This document shows positions 11,261 through 23,155 of a stretch of DNA of 64,000 nucleotides, piece after piece. The translations under genes and the position numbers were made by a program. Position 1 is the stretch's first letter. The number at the start of each line of letters is the position of its first letter. The notes under the pieces were generated by a model. That model was not told the DNA's origin. It searched no databases and was given only the letters and a program-made list of their open reading frames with translations. The stretch lies in NCBI GenBank assembly GCA_030533445.1, contig JARPUW010000553.1:930001-994000 (forward strand). Direction: 5' to 3'. Origin of the DNA: Cyprinodon diabolis (Eukaryota > Chordata > Actinopteri > Cyprinodontiformes > Cyprinodontidae).

Positions 11261-14200
11261 CCTATAGCTTCTGGAACCTTGAGCTGCTGGAGCCTTGAGC
11301 TGCTGGTGCATCTGGAACCTTGAGATGCTGGAACCTTGAGCTGCTGGAACCTTGAGCTGCTGGAACTTTGAGCATCTGGAGCCTTGAGCTCTGGAGCCTT
11401 GAGCTGCTGGACCCTTGAGCTTCTGGAACCTTGAGCTGCTGGTGCATCTGGAGCCTTGAGCATCTGGAACCTTGAGCTGCTGGAACCTTGAGCTGCTGGT
11501 GCTTCTGGAACCTTGAGCATCTGGAGCCTTGAGCTTCTGGAACCTTGAGCTGCTGGTGCTTCTGGAACCTTGAGCTGCTGGAACCTTGAGCTGCTGGTGC
11601 TTCTGGAACCTTGAGCATCTGGAGCCTTGAGCTTCTGGAACCTTGAGCTGCTGGAACCTTGAGCTGCTGGTGCTTCTGGAACCTTGAGCATGTGGAGCCT
11701 TGAGCTACTGGAACCTTGAGCTGCTGGTGCTTCTGGAACCTTGAGCTGCTGGAACCTTGAGCTGCTGGTGCTTCAGGAACCTTGAGAATCTGGAGCCTTG
11801 AGCTTCTGGAACCCTGGGCTGCTGGAGCCTTGAGCTGCTGGCGCTTCTGGAACCTTGAGCTGCTGGATCCTTGAGCTGCTGGAACCTTGAGCTGCTGGTG
11901 CTTCTGGAACCTTGAGCTGCTGGAACCTTGAGCTGCTGGTGCTTCTGGAACCTTGAGCTGCTGGAACCTTGAGCTGCTGGTGGTTCTGGAACCTTGAGCA
12001 TCTGGAGCCTTGAGCTTCTGGAACCTTGAGCTGCTGGAGCCTTGAGCTGCTGGTGCTTCTGGAACCTTGAGCTGCTGGAACCTTGAGCTGCTGGAACATT
12101 GAGCTGCTGGAACTTTGAGCATCTGGAGCCTTGAGCATCTGGAGCCTTGAGCTGCTGGAACCTTGAGCTTCTGGAACCTTGAGCTGCTGGTGCATCTGGA
12201 ACCTTGAGCATCTGGAGCCTTGAGCTTCTGGAACCTTGAGCTGCTGGAGCCTTGAGCTGCTGGTGCTTCTGGAACTTTGAGCTGCTGGAACCTTGAGCTG
12301 CTGGAACCTTGAGCTGCTGGTGCTTCTGGAACCTTGAGCTGCTGGAACCTTGAGCTGCTGGTGCTTCTGGAACCTTGAGCATCTGGAGCCTTGAGCTTCT
12401 GGAACCTTGAGCTGCTGGTGCTTCTGGAACCTTGAGCTGCTGGAACCTTGAGCTGCTGGAACCTTTAGCTGCTGGAACCTTGAGCTGCTGGTGCTTCTGG
12501 AACCTTGAGCATCTGGAGCCTTGAGCTTCTGGAACCTTGAGCTGCTGGAACCTTGAGCTGCTGGTGCTTCTGGAACCTTGAGCTTCTGGAGCCTTGAGCT
12601 TCTGGAACCTTGAGCTGCTGGTGCTTCTGGAACCTTGAGCTGCTGGAACCTTGAGCTGCTGGTGCTTCTGGAACCTTGAGCTGCTGGAACCTTGAGCTGC
12701 TGGTGCTTCTGGAACCTTGAGCATCTGGAGCCTTGAGCTTCTGGAACCTTGAGCTGCTGGAACCTTGAGCTGCTGAAGCATTGAGCTGCTGGTGCTTCTG
12801 GAACCTTGAGCTTCTGGAACCTTGAGCTGCTGGTGCATCTGGAACCTTGAGCATCAGGAGCCTTGAGCTTCTGGAACCTTGAGCTGCTGGTGCTTCTGGA
12901 ACCTTGAGCTGCTGGAACCTTGAGCTGCTGGTGCTTCTGGAACCTTGAGCATCTGGAGCCTTGAGCTTCTGGAACCTTGAGCTGCTGGAACCTTGAGCTG
13001 CTGGTGCTTCTGGAACCTTGAGCATGTGGAGCCTTGAGCTACTGGAACCTTGAGCTTCTGGAACCTTGAGCTGCTGGTGCTTCTGGAACCTTGAGCTGCT
13101 GGAACCTTGAGCTGCTGGTGCTTCTGGAACCTTGAGCATCTGGAGCCTTGAGCTTCTGGAACCTTGAGCTGCTGGAACCTTGAGCTGCTGGTGCTTCTGG
13201 AACCTTGAGCATGTGGAGCCTTGAGCTACTGGAACCTTGAGCTGCTGGTGCTTCTGGAACCTTGAGCTGCTGGAACCTTGAGCTGCTGGTGCTTCAGGAA
13301 CCTTGAGAATCTGGAGCCTTGAGCTTCTGGAACCCTGGGCTGCTGGAGCCTTGAGCTGCTGGCGCTTCTGGAACCTTTAGCTGCTGGAACCTTGAGCTGC
13401 TGGAACTTTGAGCTGCTGGTGCTTCTGGAACCTTGAGCTGCTGGAACCTTGAGCTGCTGGTGCTTCTGGAACCTTGAGCTGCTGGAACCTTGAGCTGCTG
13501 GTGGTTCTGGAACCTTGAGCATCTGGAGCCTTGAGCTTCTGGAACCTTGAGCTGCTGGAGCCTTGAGCTGCTGGTGCTTCTGGAACCTTGAGCTGCTGGA
13601 ACCTTGAGCTGCTGGAACCTTGAGCTGCTGGAACATTGAGCTGCTGGAACTTTGAGCATCTGGAGCCTTGAGCATCTGGAGCCTTGAGCTGCTGGAACCT
13701 TGAGCTTCTGGAACCTTGAGCTGCTGGTGCATCTGGAACCTTGAGCATCTGGAGCCTTGAGCTTCTGGAACCTTGAGCTGCTGGAGCCTTGAGCTGCTGG
13801 TGCTTCTGGAACTTTGAGCTGCTGGAACCTTGAGCTGCTGGAACCTTGAGCTGCTGGTGCTTCTGGAACCTTGAGCTGCTGGAACCTTGAGCTGCTGGTG
13901 CTTCTGGAACCTTGAGCATCTGGAGCCTTGAGCTTCTGGAACCTTGAGCTGCTGGTGCTTCTGGAACCTTGAGCTGCTGGAACCTTGAGCTGCTGGAACC
14001 TTTAGCTGCTGGAACCTTGAGCTGCTGGTGCTTCTGGAACCTTGAGCATCTGGAGCCTTGAGCTTCTGGAACCTTGAGCTGCTGGAACCTTGAGCTGCTG
14101 GTGCTTCTGGAACCTTGAGCTTCTGGAGCCTTGAGCTTCTGGAACCTTGAGCTGCTGGTGCTTCTGGAACCTTGAGCTGCTGGAACCTTGAGCTGCTGGT

Positions 14201-15603
14201 GCTTCTGGAACCTTGAGCTGCTGGAACCTTGAGCTGCTGGAACCTTGAGCTGCTGGTGCTTCTGGAACCTTGAGCATCTGGAGCCTTGAGCTTCTGGAAC
14301 CTTGAGCTGCTGGAACCTTGAGCTGCTGAAGCATTGAGCTGCTGGTGCTTCTGGAACCTTGAGCTTCTGGAACCTTGAGCTGCTGGTGCATCTGGAACCT
14401 TGAGCATCTGGAGCCTTGAGCTTCTGGAACCTTGAGCTGCTGGAGCCTTGAGCTGCTGGTGCTTCTGGAACCTTGAGCTGCTGGAACCTTGAGCTGCTGG
14501 AACCTTGAGCTGCTGGAACCTTGAGCTGCTGGTGCTTCTGGAACCTTGAGCTGCTGGAACCTTGAGCTGCTGGAACCTTGAGCTGCTGGAACATTGAGCT
14601 GCTGGAACTTTGAGCATCTGGAGCCTTGAGCATCTGGAGCCTTGAGCTGCTGGAACCTTGAGCTCCTGGAACCTTGAGCTGCTGGTGCATCTGGAACCTT
14701 GAGCATCTGGAGCCTTGAGCTTCTGGAACCTTGAGCTGCTGGAGCCTTGAGCTGCTGGTGCTTCTGGAACTTTGAGCTGCTGGAGCCTTGAGCTTCTGGA
14801 ACCTTGAGCTGCTGGTGCTTCTGGAACCTTGAGCTGCTGGAACCTTGAGCTGCTGGAACCTTGAGCTGCTGGAACCTTGAGCTGCTGGTGCTTCTGGAAC
14901 CTTGAGCATCTGGAGCCTTGAGCTTCTGGAACCTTGAGCTGCTGGAACCTTGAGCTGCTGGTGCTTCTGGAACATTGAGCATCTGGAGCCTTGAGCTTCT
15001 GGAACCTTGAGCTTCTGGTGCTTCTGGAACCTTGAGCTGCTGGAACCTTGAGCTGCTGCAGCCTTGAGCTGCTGGTGCTTCTGGAACCCTGAGCTGCTGG
15101 AACCTTGAGCTGCTGGTGCTGCTGGAACCTTGAGCTGCTGGAACCTTGAGCTGCTGGTGCTTCTGGAACCTTGAGCTGCTGGAACCTTGAGCTGCTGGAA
15201 CCTTGAGCTGCTGGTGCTTCTGGAACCTTGAGCATCTGGAGCCTTGAGCTTCTGGAACCTTGAGCTGCTGGTGCTTCTGGAACCTTGAGCTGCTGGAACC
15301 TTGAGCTGCTGGAACCTTGAGCTGCTGGTGCTTCTGGAACCTTGAGCATCTGGAGCCTTGAGCTTCTGGAACCTTGAGCTGCTGGAACCTTGAGCTGCTG
15401 GTGCTTCTGGAACCTTGAGCATCTGGAGCCTTGAGCTTCTGGAACCTTGAGCTGCTGGTGCTTCTGGAACCTTGAGCTGCTGGAACCTTGAGCTGCTGGT
15501 GCTTCTGGAACCTTGAGCTGCTGGAACCTTGAGCTGCTGGAACCTTGAGCTGCTGGTGCTTCTGGAACCTTGAGCATCTGGAGCCTTGAGCTTCTGGAAC
15601 CTT
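11261..15603 (+). repeat. Block F, copy 1
   Basis: The block runs from CCTATAG at 11261 to the GAGCGGCTGG at 15604, 4,343 bp. Internal markers are the 15-bp unit (11386), CTGGATCC (about 11,866), CCTTTAG (about 12,463) and GAGCATCAGG (12849). Confidence 0.8.
11386..11400 (+). repeat. 15-bp frame-breaking unit, copy 1
   Basis: GAGCTCTGGAGCCTT replaces the usual 16-bp GCATCTGG-type unit. It has lost one base and is one of the few places where unit length is not 1 modulo 3. It also creates GAGCTC. Confidence 0.9.
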
Positions 15604-15982
15604 GAGCGGCTGGAGCCTTGAGCTGCTGGCGCTTCTGGAACCTTGAGCTGCTGGAACCTTGAGCTGCTGGTGCTTCTGGAACCTTGAGCTGCTGGAACCT
15701 TGAGCTGCTGGTGCTTCTGGAACCTTGAGCTGCTGGAACCTTGAGCTGCTGGTGCTTCAGGAACCTTGAGCATCTGGAGCCTTGAGCTTCTGGAACCTTG
15801 AGCTGCTGGTGCTTCTGGAACCTTGAGCTGCTAGAGCCTTGAGCTGCTGGAACCTTGAGCTGCTGGTGCTTCTGGAACCTTGAGCTGCTGGAACCTTGAG
15901 CTGCTGGTGCTTCTGGAACCTTGAGCTGCTGGAACCTTGAGCTGCTGGTGGTTCTGGAACCTTGAGCATCTGGAGCCTATAG
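15604..15982 (+). repeat. Module G-T, copy 3
   Basis: GAGCGGCTGG at 15604 and CCTATAG at 15976 keep the 372-bp spacing; CCTTAAAC is at 16300. This copy lies 4,030 bp before copy 4 and 9,718 bp before copy 5. Confidence 0.85.
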
Positions 15983-18900
15983 CTTCTGGAACCTTGAGCT
16001 GCTGGAGCCTTGAGCTGCTGGTGCTTCTGGAACCTTGAGCTGCTGGAACCTTGAGCTGCTGGAACCTTGAGCTGCTGGAACTTTGAGCATCTGGAGCCTT
16101 GAGCATCTGGAGCCTTGAGCTGCTGGACCCTTGAGCTTCTGGAACCTTGAGCTGCTGGTGCATCTGGAACCTTGAGCATCTGGAACCTTGAGCTGCTGGA
16201 ACCTTGAGCTGCTGGAACCTTGAGCTGCTGGTGCTTCTGGAACCTTGAGCATCTGGAGCCTTGAGCTTCTGGAACCTTGAGCTGCTGGTGCTTCTGGAAC
16301 CTTAAACTGCTGGAACCTTGAGCTGCTGGTGCTTCTGGAACCTTGAGCATCTGGAGCCTTGAGCTTCTGGAACCTTGAGCTGCTGGAACCTTGAGCTGCT
16401 GGTGCTTCTGGAACCTTGAGCATGTGGAGCCTTGAGCTACTGGAACCTTGAGCTGCTGGTCTTTCTGGAACCTTGAGCTGCTGGAACTTTGAGCTGCTGG
16501 AACCTTGAGCTGCTGGTGCTTCTGGAACCTTGAGAATCTGGAGCCTTGAGCTTCTGGAACCTTGGGCTGCTGGAGCCTTGAGCTGCTGGCGCTTCTGGAA
16601 CCTTGAGCTGCTGGAACCTTGAGCTGCTGGAACCTTGAGCTGCTGGTGCTTCTGGAACCTTGATCTGCTGGAACCTTGAGCTGCTGGTGCTTCTGGAACC
16701 TTGAGCTGCTGGAACCTTGAGCTGCTGGTGGTTCTGGAACCTTGAGCATCTGGAGCCTTGAGCTTCTGGAACCTTGAGCTGCTGGAGCCTTGAGCTGCTG
16801 GTGCTTCTGGAACCTTGAGCTGCTGGAACCTTGAGCTGCTGGAACCTTGAGCTGCTGGAACATTGAGCTGCTGGAACTTTGAGCATCTGGAGCCTTGAGC
16901 ATCTGGAGCCTTGAGCTGCTGGAACCTTGAGCTTCTGGAACCTTGAGCTGCTGGAGCCTTGAGCTGCTGGTGCTTCTGGAACTTTGAGCTGCTGGAACCT
17001 TGAGCTGCTGCAGCCTTGAGCTGCTGGTGCTTCTGGAACATTGAGCTGCTGGAACCTTGAGCTTCTGGAACCTCTAGCTTCTGGAGCCTTGAGCTGCTGT
17101 AACCCTGAGCTGCTGGAACCTTGAGCTGCTGGTGCTTCTGGAACCTTGAGCTGCTGGAACCTTGAGCTGCTGGAACCTTGAGCTGCTGGTGCATCTGGAA
17201 CCTTGAGCATCTGGAGCCTTGAGCTTCTGGAACCTTGAGCTGCTGGAGCCTTGAGTTGCTGGTGCTTCTGGAACTTTGAGCTGCTGGAACCTTGAGCTGC
17301 TGCAGCCTTGAGCTGCTGGTGCTTCTGGAACATTGAGCTGCTGGAACCTTGAGCTTCTGGAACCTCTAGCTTCTGGAGCCTTGAGCTGCTGTAACCCTGA
17401 GCTGCTGGAACCTTGAGCTGCTGGTGCTGCTGGAACCTTGAGCTGCTGGAACCTTGAGCTGCTGGTGCTTCTGGAACCTTCAGCTGCTGGAACCTTGAGC
17501 TGCTGGAACCTTGAGCTGCTGGTGCTTCTGGAACCTTGAGCATCTGGAGCCTTGAGCTTCTGGAACCTTGAGCTGCTGGTGCTTCTGGAACCTTGAGCTG
17601 CTGGAGCCTTGAGCTGCTGGTGCTTCTGGAACCTTGAGCTGCTGGAACCTTGAGCTGCTGGAACCTTGAGCTGCTGGAACATTGAGCTGCTGGAACTTTG
17701 AGCATCTGGAGCCTTGAGCATCTGGAGCCTTGAGCTGCTGGAACCTTGAGCTTCTGGAACCTTGAGCTGCTGGTGCATCTGGAACCTTGAGCATCTGGAG
17801 CCTTGAGCTTCTGGAACCTTGAGCTGCTGGAGCCTTGAGCTGCTGGTGCTTCTGGAACTTTGAGCTGCTGGAACCTTGAGCTGCTGGAACCTTGAGCTGC
17901 TGGTGCTTCTGGAACCTTGAGCTGCTGGAACCTTGAGCTGCTGGTGCTTCTGGAACCTTGAGCATCTGGAGCCTTGAGCTTCTGGAACCTTGAGCTGCTG
18001 GTGCTTCTGGAACCTTGAGCTGCTGGAACCTTGAGCTGCTGGAACCTTTAGCTGCTGGAACCTTGAGCTGCTGGTGCTTCTGGAACCTTGAGCATCTGGA
18101 GCCTTGAGCTTCTGGAACCTTGAGCTGCTGGAACCTTGAGCTGCTGGTGCTTCTGGAACCTTGAGCTTCTGGAGCCTTGAGCTTCTGGAACCTTGAGCTG
18201 CTGGTGCTTCTGGAACCTTGAGCTGCTGGAACCTTGAGCTGCTGGTGCTTCTGGAACCTTGAGCTGCTGGAACCTTGAGCTGCTGGAACCTTGAGCTGCT
18301 GGTGCTTCTGGAACCTTGAGCATCTGGAGCCTTGAGCTTCTGGAACCTTGAGCTGCTGGAACCTTGAGCTGCTGAAGCATTGAGCTGCTGGTGCTTCTGG
18401 AACCTTGAGCTTCTGGAACCTTGAGCTGCTGGTGCATCTGGAACCTTGAGCATCTGGAGCCTTGAGCTTCTGGAACCTTGAGCTGCTGGAGCCTTGAGCT
18501 GCTGGTGCTTCTGGAACCTTGAGCTGCTGGAACCTTGAGCTGCTGGAACCTTGAGCTGCTGGTGCTTCTGGAACCTTGAGCTGCTGGAACCTTGAGCTGC
18601 TGGAACCTTGAGCTGCTGGAACATTGAGCTGCTGGAACTTTGAGCATCTGGAGCCTTGAGCATCTGGAGCCTTGAGCTGCTGGAACCTTGAGCTCCTGGA
18701 ACCTTGAGCTGCTGGTGCATCTGGAACCTTGAGCATCTGGAGCCTTGAGCTTCTGGAACCTTGAGCTGCTGGAGCCTTGAGCTGCTGGTGCTTCTGGAAC
18801 TTTGAGCTGCTGGAGCCTTGAGCTTCTGGAACCTTGAGCTGCTGGTGCTTCTGGAACCTTGAGCTGCTGGAACCTTGAGCTGCTGGAACCTTGAGCTGCT

Positions 18901-19633
18901 GGAACCTTGAGCTGCTGGTGCTTCTGGAACCTTGAGCATCTGGAGCCTTGAGCTTCTGGAACCTTGAGCTGCTGGAACCTTGAGCTGCTGGTGCTTCTGG
19001 AACATTGAGCATCTGGAGCCTTGAGCTTCTGGAACCTTGAGCTTCTGGTGCTTCTGGAACCTTGAGCTGCTGGAACCTTGAGCTGCTGCAGCCTTGAGCT
19101 GCTGGTGCTTCTGGAACCCTGAGCTGCTGGAACCTTGAGCTGCTGGTGCTGCTGGAACCTTGAGCTGCTGGAACCTTGAGCTGCTGGTGCTTCTGGAACC
19201 TTGAGCTGCTGGAACCTTGAGCTGCTGGAACCTTGAGCTGCTGGTGCTTCTGGAACCTTGAGCATCTGGAGCCTTGAGCTTCTGGAACCTTGAGCTGCTG
19301 GTGCTTCTGGAACCTTGAGCTGCTGGAACCTTGAGCTGCTGGAACCTTGAGCTGCTGGTGCTTCTGGAACCTTGAGCATCTGGAGCCTTGAGCTTCTGGA
19401 ACCTTGAGCTGCTGGAACCTTGAGCTGCTGGTGCTTCTGGAACCTTGAGCATCTGGAGCCTTGAGCTTCTGGAACCTTGAGCTGCTGGTGCTTCTGGAAC
19501 CTTGAGCTGCTGGAACCTTGAGCTGCTGGTGCTTCTGGAACCTTGAGCTGCTGGAACCTTGAGCTGCTGGAACCTTGAGCTGCTGGTGCTTCTGGAACCT
19601 TGAGCATCTGGAGCCTTGAGCTTCTGGAACCTT
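15604..19633 (+). repeat. 4,030-bp tandem duplication, left copy (first occurrence)
   Basis: GAGCGGCTGG, CCTATAG and CCTTAAAC at 15604, 15976 and 16300 recur 4,030 bp later at 19634, 20006 and 20330. Further right the spacing becomes 4,014 (CCTCTAG at 17071 and 21085) and then 4,110 (CCTCTAG at 17363 and 21473). The partner therefore gained about 96 bp of units there. Confidence 0.75.
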
Positions 19634-20012
19634 GAGCGGCTGGAGCCTTGAGCTGCTGGCGCTTCTGGAACCTTGAGCTGCTGGAACCTTGAGCTGCTGG
19701 TGCTTCTGGAACCTTGAGCTGCTGGAACCTTGAGCTGCTGGTGCTTCTGGAACCTTGAGCTGCTGGAACCTTGAGCTGCTGGTGCTTCAGGAACCTTGAG
19801 CATCTGGAGCCTTGAGCTTCTGGAACCTTGAGCTGCTGGTGCTTCTGGAACCTTGAGCTGCTAGAGCCTTGAGCTGCTGGAACCTTGAGCTGCTGGTGCT
19901 TCTGGAACCTTGAGCTGCTGGAACCTTGAGCTGCTGGTGCTTCTGGAACCTTGAGCTGCTGGAACCTTGAGCTGCTGGTGGTTCTGGAACCTTGAGCATC
20001 TGGAGCCTATAG
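19634..20012 (+). repeat. Module G-T, copy 4
   Basis: GAGCGGCTGG at 19634, CCTATAG at 20006 and CCTTAAAC at 20330 have the standard spacings. It is the second half of a 4,030-bp duplication. Confidence 0.85.
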
Positions 20013-22233
20013 CTTCTGGAACCTTGAGCTGCTGGAGCCTTGAGCTGCTGGTGCTTCTGGAACCTTGAGCTGCTGGAACCTTGAGCTGCTGGAACCTTGA
20101 GCTGCTGGAACTTTGAGCATCTGGAGCCTTGAGCATCTGGAGCCTTGAGCTGCTGGACCCTTGAGCTTCTGGAACCTTGAGCTGCTGGTGCATCTGGAAC
20201 CTTGAGCATCTGGAACCTTGAGCTGCTGGAACCTTGAGCTGCTGGAACCTTGAGCTGCTGGTGCTTCTGGAACCTTGAGCATCTGGAGCCTTGAGCTTCT
20301 GGAACCTTGAGCTGCTGGTGCTTCTGGAACCTTAAACTGCTGGAACCTTGAGCTGCTGGTGCTTCTGGAACCTTGAGCATCTGGAGCCTTGAGCTTCTGG
20401 AACCTTGAGCTGCTGGAACCTTGAGCTGCTGGTGCTTCTGGAACCTTGAGCATGTGGAGCCTTGAGCTACTGGAACCTTGAGCTGCTGGTCTTTCTGGAA
20501 CCTTGAGCTGCTGGAACTTTGAGCTGCTGGAACCTTGAGCTGCTGGTGCTTCTGGAACCTTGAGCTTCTGGAACCTTGGGCTGCTGGAGCCTTGAGCTGC
20601 TGGCGCTTCTGGAACCTTGAGCTGCTGGAACCTTGAGCTGCTGGAACCTTGAGCTGCTGGTGCTTCTGGAACCTTGATCTGCTGGAACCTTGAGCTGCTG
20701 GTGCTTCTGGAACCTTGAGCTGCTGGAACCTTGAGCTGCTGGTGGTTCTGGAACCTTGAGCATCTGGAGCCTTGAGCTTCTGGAACCTTGAGCTGCTGGA
20801 GCCTTGAGCTGCTGGTGCTTCTGGAACCTTGAGCTGCTGGAACCTTGAGCTGCTGGAACCTTGAGCTGCTGGAACATTGAGCTGCTGGAACTTTGAGCAT
20901 CTGGAGCCTTGAGCATCTGGAGCCTTGAGCTGCTGGAACCTTGAGCTTCTGGAACCTTGAGCTGCTGGAGCCTTGAGCTGCTGGTGCTTCTGGAACTTTG
21001 AGCTGCTGGAACCTTGAGCTGCTGCAGCCTTGAGCTGCTGGTGCTTCTGGAACATTGAGCTGCTGGAACCTTGAGCTTCTGGAACCTCTAGCTTCTGGAG
21101 CCTTGAGCTGCTGTAACCCTGAGCTGCTGGAACCTTGAGCTGCTGGTGCTTCTGGAACCTTGAGCTGCTGGAACCTTGAGCTGCTGGAACCTTGAGCTGC
21201 TGGAACATTGAGCTGCTGGAACTTTGAGCATCTGGAGCCTTGAGCATCTGGAGCCTTGAGCTGCTGGAACCTTGAGCTTCTGGAACCTTGAGCTGCTGGT
21301 GCATCTGGAACCTTGAGCATCTGGAGCCTTGAGCTTCTGGAACCTTGAGCTGCTGGAGCCTTGAGTTGCTGGTGCTTCTGGAACTTTGAGCTGCTGGAAC
21401 CTTGAGCTGCTGCAGCCTTGAGCTGCTGGTGCTTCTGGAACATTGAGCTGCTGGAACCTTGAGCTTCTGGAACCTCTAGCTTCTGGAGCCTTGAGCTGCT
21501 GTAACCCTGAGCTGCTGGAACCTTGAGCTGCTGGTGCTGCTGGAACCTTGAGCTGCTGGAACCTTGAGCTGCTGGTGCTTCTGGAACCTTCAGCTGCTGG
21601 AACCTTGAGCTGCTGGAACCTTGAGCTGCTGGTGCTTCTGGAACCTTGAGCATCTGGAGCCTTGAGCTTCTGGAACCTTGAGCTGCTGGTGCTTCTGGAA
21701 CCTTGAGCTGCTGGAGCCTTGAGCTGCCGGAACTCTGAGCTGCTGGAGCCTTGAGCTGCTGGAACCTTGAGCTGCTGGTGCTTCTGGAACCTTGAGCTGC
21801 TGGAACCTTGAGTTGCTGGTGCTTCTGGAACCTTGAGCTGCTGGAACCTTGAGCTGCTGGAGCCTTGAGCTGCTGGTGCTTCTGGAACCTTGAGCTGCTG
21901 GAACCTTGAGCTGCTGGAACCTTGAGCTGCTGGAGCCTTAAGCTGCTGGTGCTGCTGGAACCTTGAGCTGCTGGAACCTTGAGCTGCTGGTGCTTCTGGA
22001 ACCTTGAGCTGCTGGAACCTTGAGCTGCTGGTGCTTCTGGAACCTTGAGCATCTGGAGCCTTGAGCTTCTGGAACCTTGAGCTGCTGGTGCTTCTGGAAC
22101 CTTGAGCTTCTGGAACCTTGAGCTGCTGGTGCATCTGGAACCTTGAGCATCTGGAGCCTTGAGCTTCTGGAACCTTGAGCTGCTGGAGCCTTGAGCTGCT
22201 GGTGCTTCTGGAACTTTGATCTGCTGGAACCTT

Positions 22234-23155
22234 GAGCAACTGCAGCCTTGAGCTGCTGGTGCTTCTGGAACATTGAGCTGCTGGAACCTTGAGCTTCTGG
22301 AACCTCTAGCTTCTGGAGCCTTGAGCTGCTGTAACCCTGAGCTGCTGGAACCTTGAGCTGCTGGTGCTGCTGGAACCTTGAGCTGCTGGAACCTTGAGCT
22401 GCTGGTGCTTCTTGAACCTTCAGCTGCTGGAACCTTGAGCTGCTGGAACCTTGAGCTGCTGGTGCTTCTGGAACCTTGAGCATCTGGAGCCTTGAGCTTC
22501 TGGAACCTTGAGCTGCTGGTGCTTCTGGAACCTTGAGCTGCTGGAGCCTTGAGCTGCTGGAACTTTGAGCTGCTGGAGCCTTGAGCTGCTGGAACCTTGA
22601 GCTGCTGGTGCTTCTGGAACCTTGAGCTGCTGGAACCTTGAGCTGCTGGTGCTTCTGGAACCTTGAGCTGCTGGAACCTTGAGCTGCTGGTGCTTCTGGA
22701 ACCTTGAACATCTGGAGCCTTGAGCTTCTGGAACCTTGAGCTGCTGGAGCCTTAAGCTGCTGGTGCTGCTGGAACCTTGAGCTGCTGGAACCTTGAGCTG
22801 CTGGTGCTTCTGGAACCTTGAGCTGCTGGAACCTTGAGCTGCTGGTGCTTCTGGAACCTTGAGCATCTGGAGCCTTGAGCTTCTGGAACCTTGAGCTGCT
22901 GGTGCTTCTGGAACCTTGAGCTGCTGGAACCTTGAGCTGCTGGTGCTTCTGGAACCTTGAGCATCTGAAGCCTTGAGCTGCTGGAACCTTGAGCTGCTGG
23001 TGCTTCTGGAACCTTGAGCTGTTGGAACCTTGAGCTGCTGGTGCTTCTGGAACCTTGAGCTGCTGGAACCTTGAGCTGCTGGTGGTTCTGGAACCTTGAA
23101 CATCTGGAGCCTATAGCTTCTGGAACCTTGAGCTGCTGGAGCCTTGAGCTGAAGG
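22234..23155 (+). repeat. Module K-P, copy 2
   Basis: GAGCAACTGCAG is at 22234, CCTATAG at 23110 and GAGCTGAAGG at 23146. The first spacing is 876 bp, one 16-bp unit shorter than copy 1. Confidence 0.85.

Larger units (their letters stand above)
8140..16400 (+). repeat. 27.5-kb-offset duplicon, left copy
   Basis: Rare markers recur at 27,537-27,569 bp. Examples are GAGAATCTGG (8181/35718), CCTATAG (11261/38814), the 15-bp unit (11386/38939), GAGCATCAGG (12849/40418) and GAGCGGCTGG (15604/43157). The offset steps up and down only by 16 bp. The left edge at about 8.14 kb and the right edge near 16.4 kb are approximate. Confidence 0.82.

Noticed and set aside
17074..19803. 909-codon minus-strand ORF, conserved as an equal-length ORF at 26792-29521
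   Set aside because: Equal length reflects the 9,718-bp DNA duplication, not protein constraint. Internally the two translations swap registers where 16-bp units were gained or lost.
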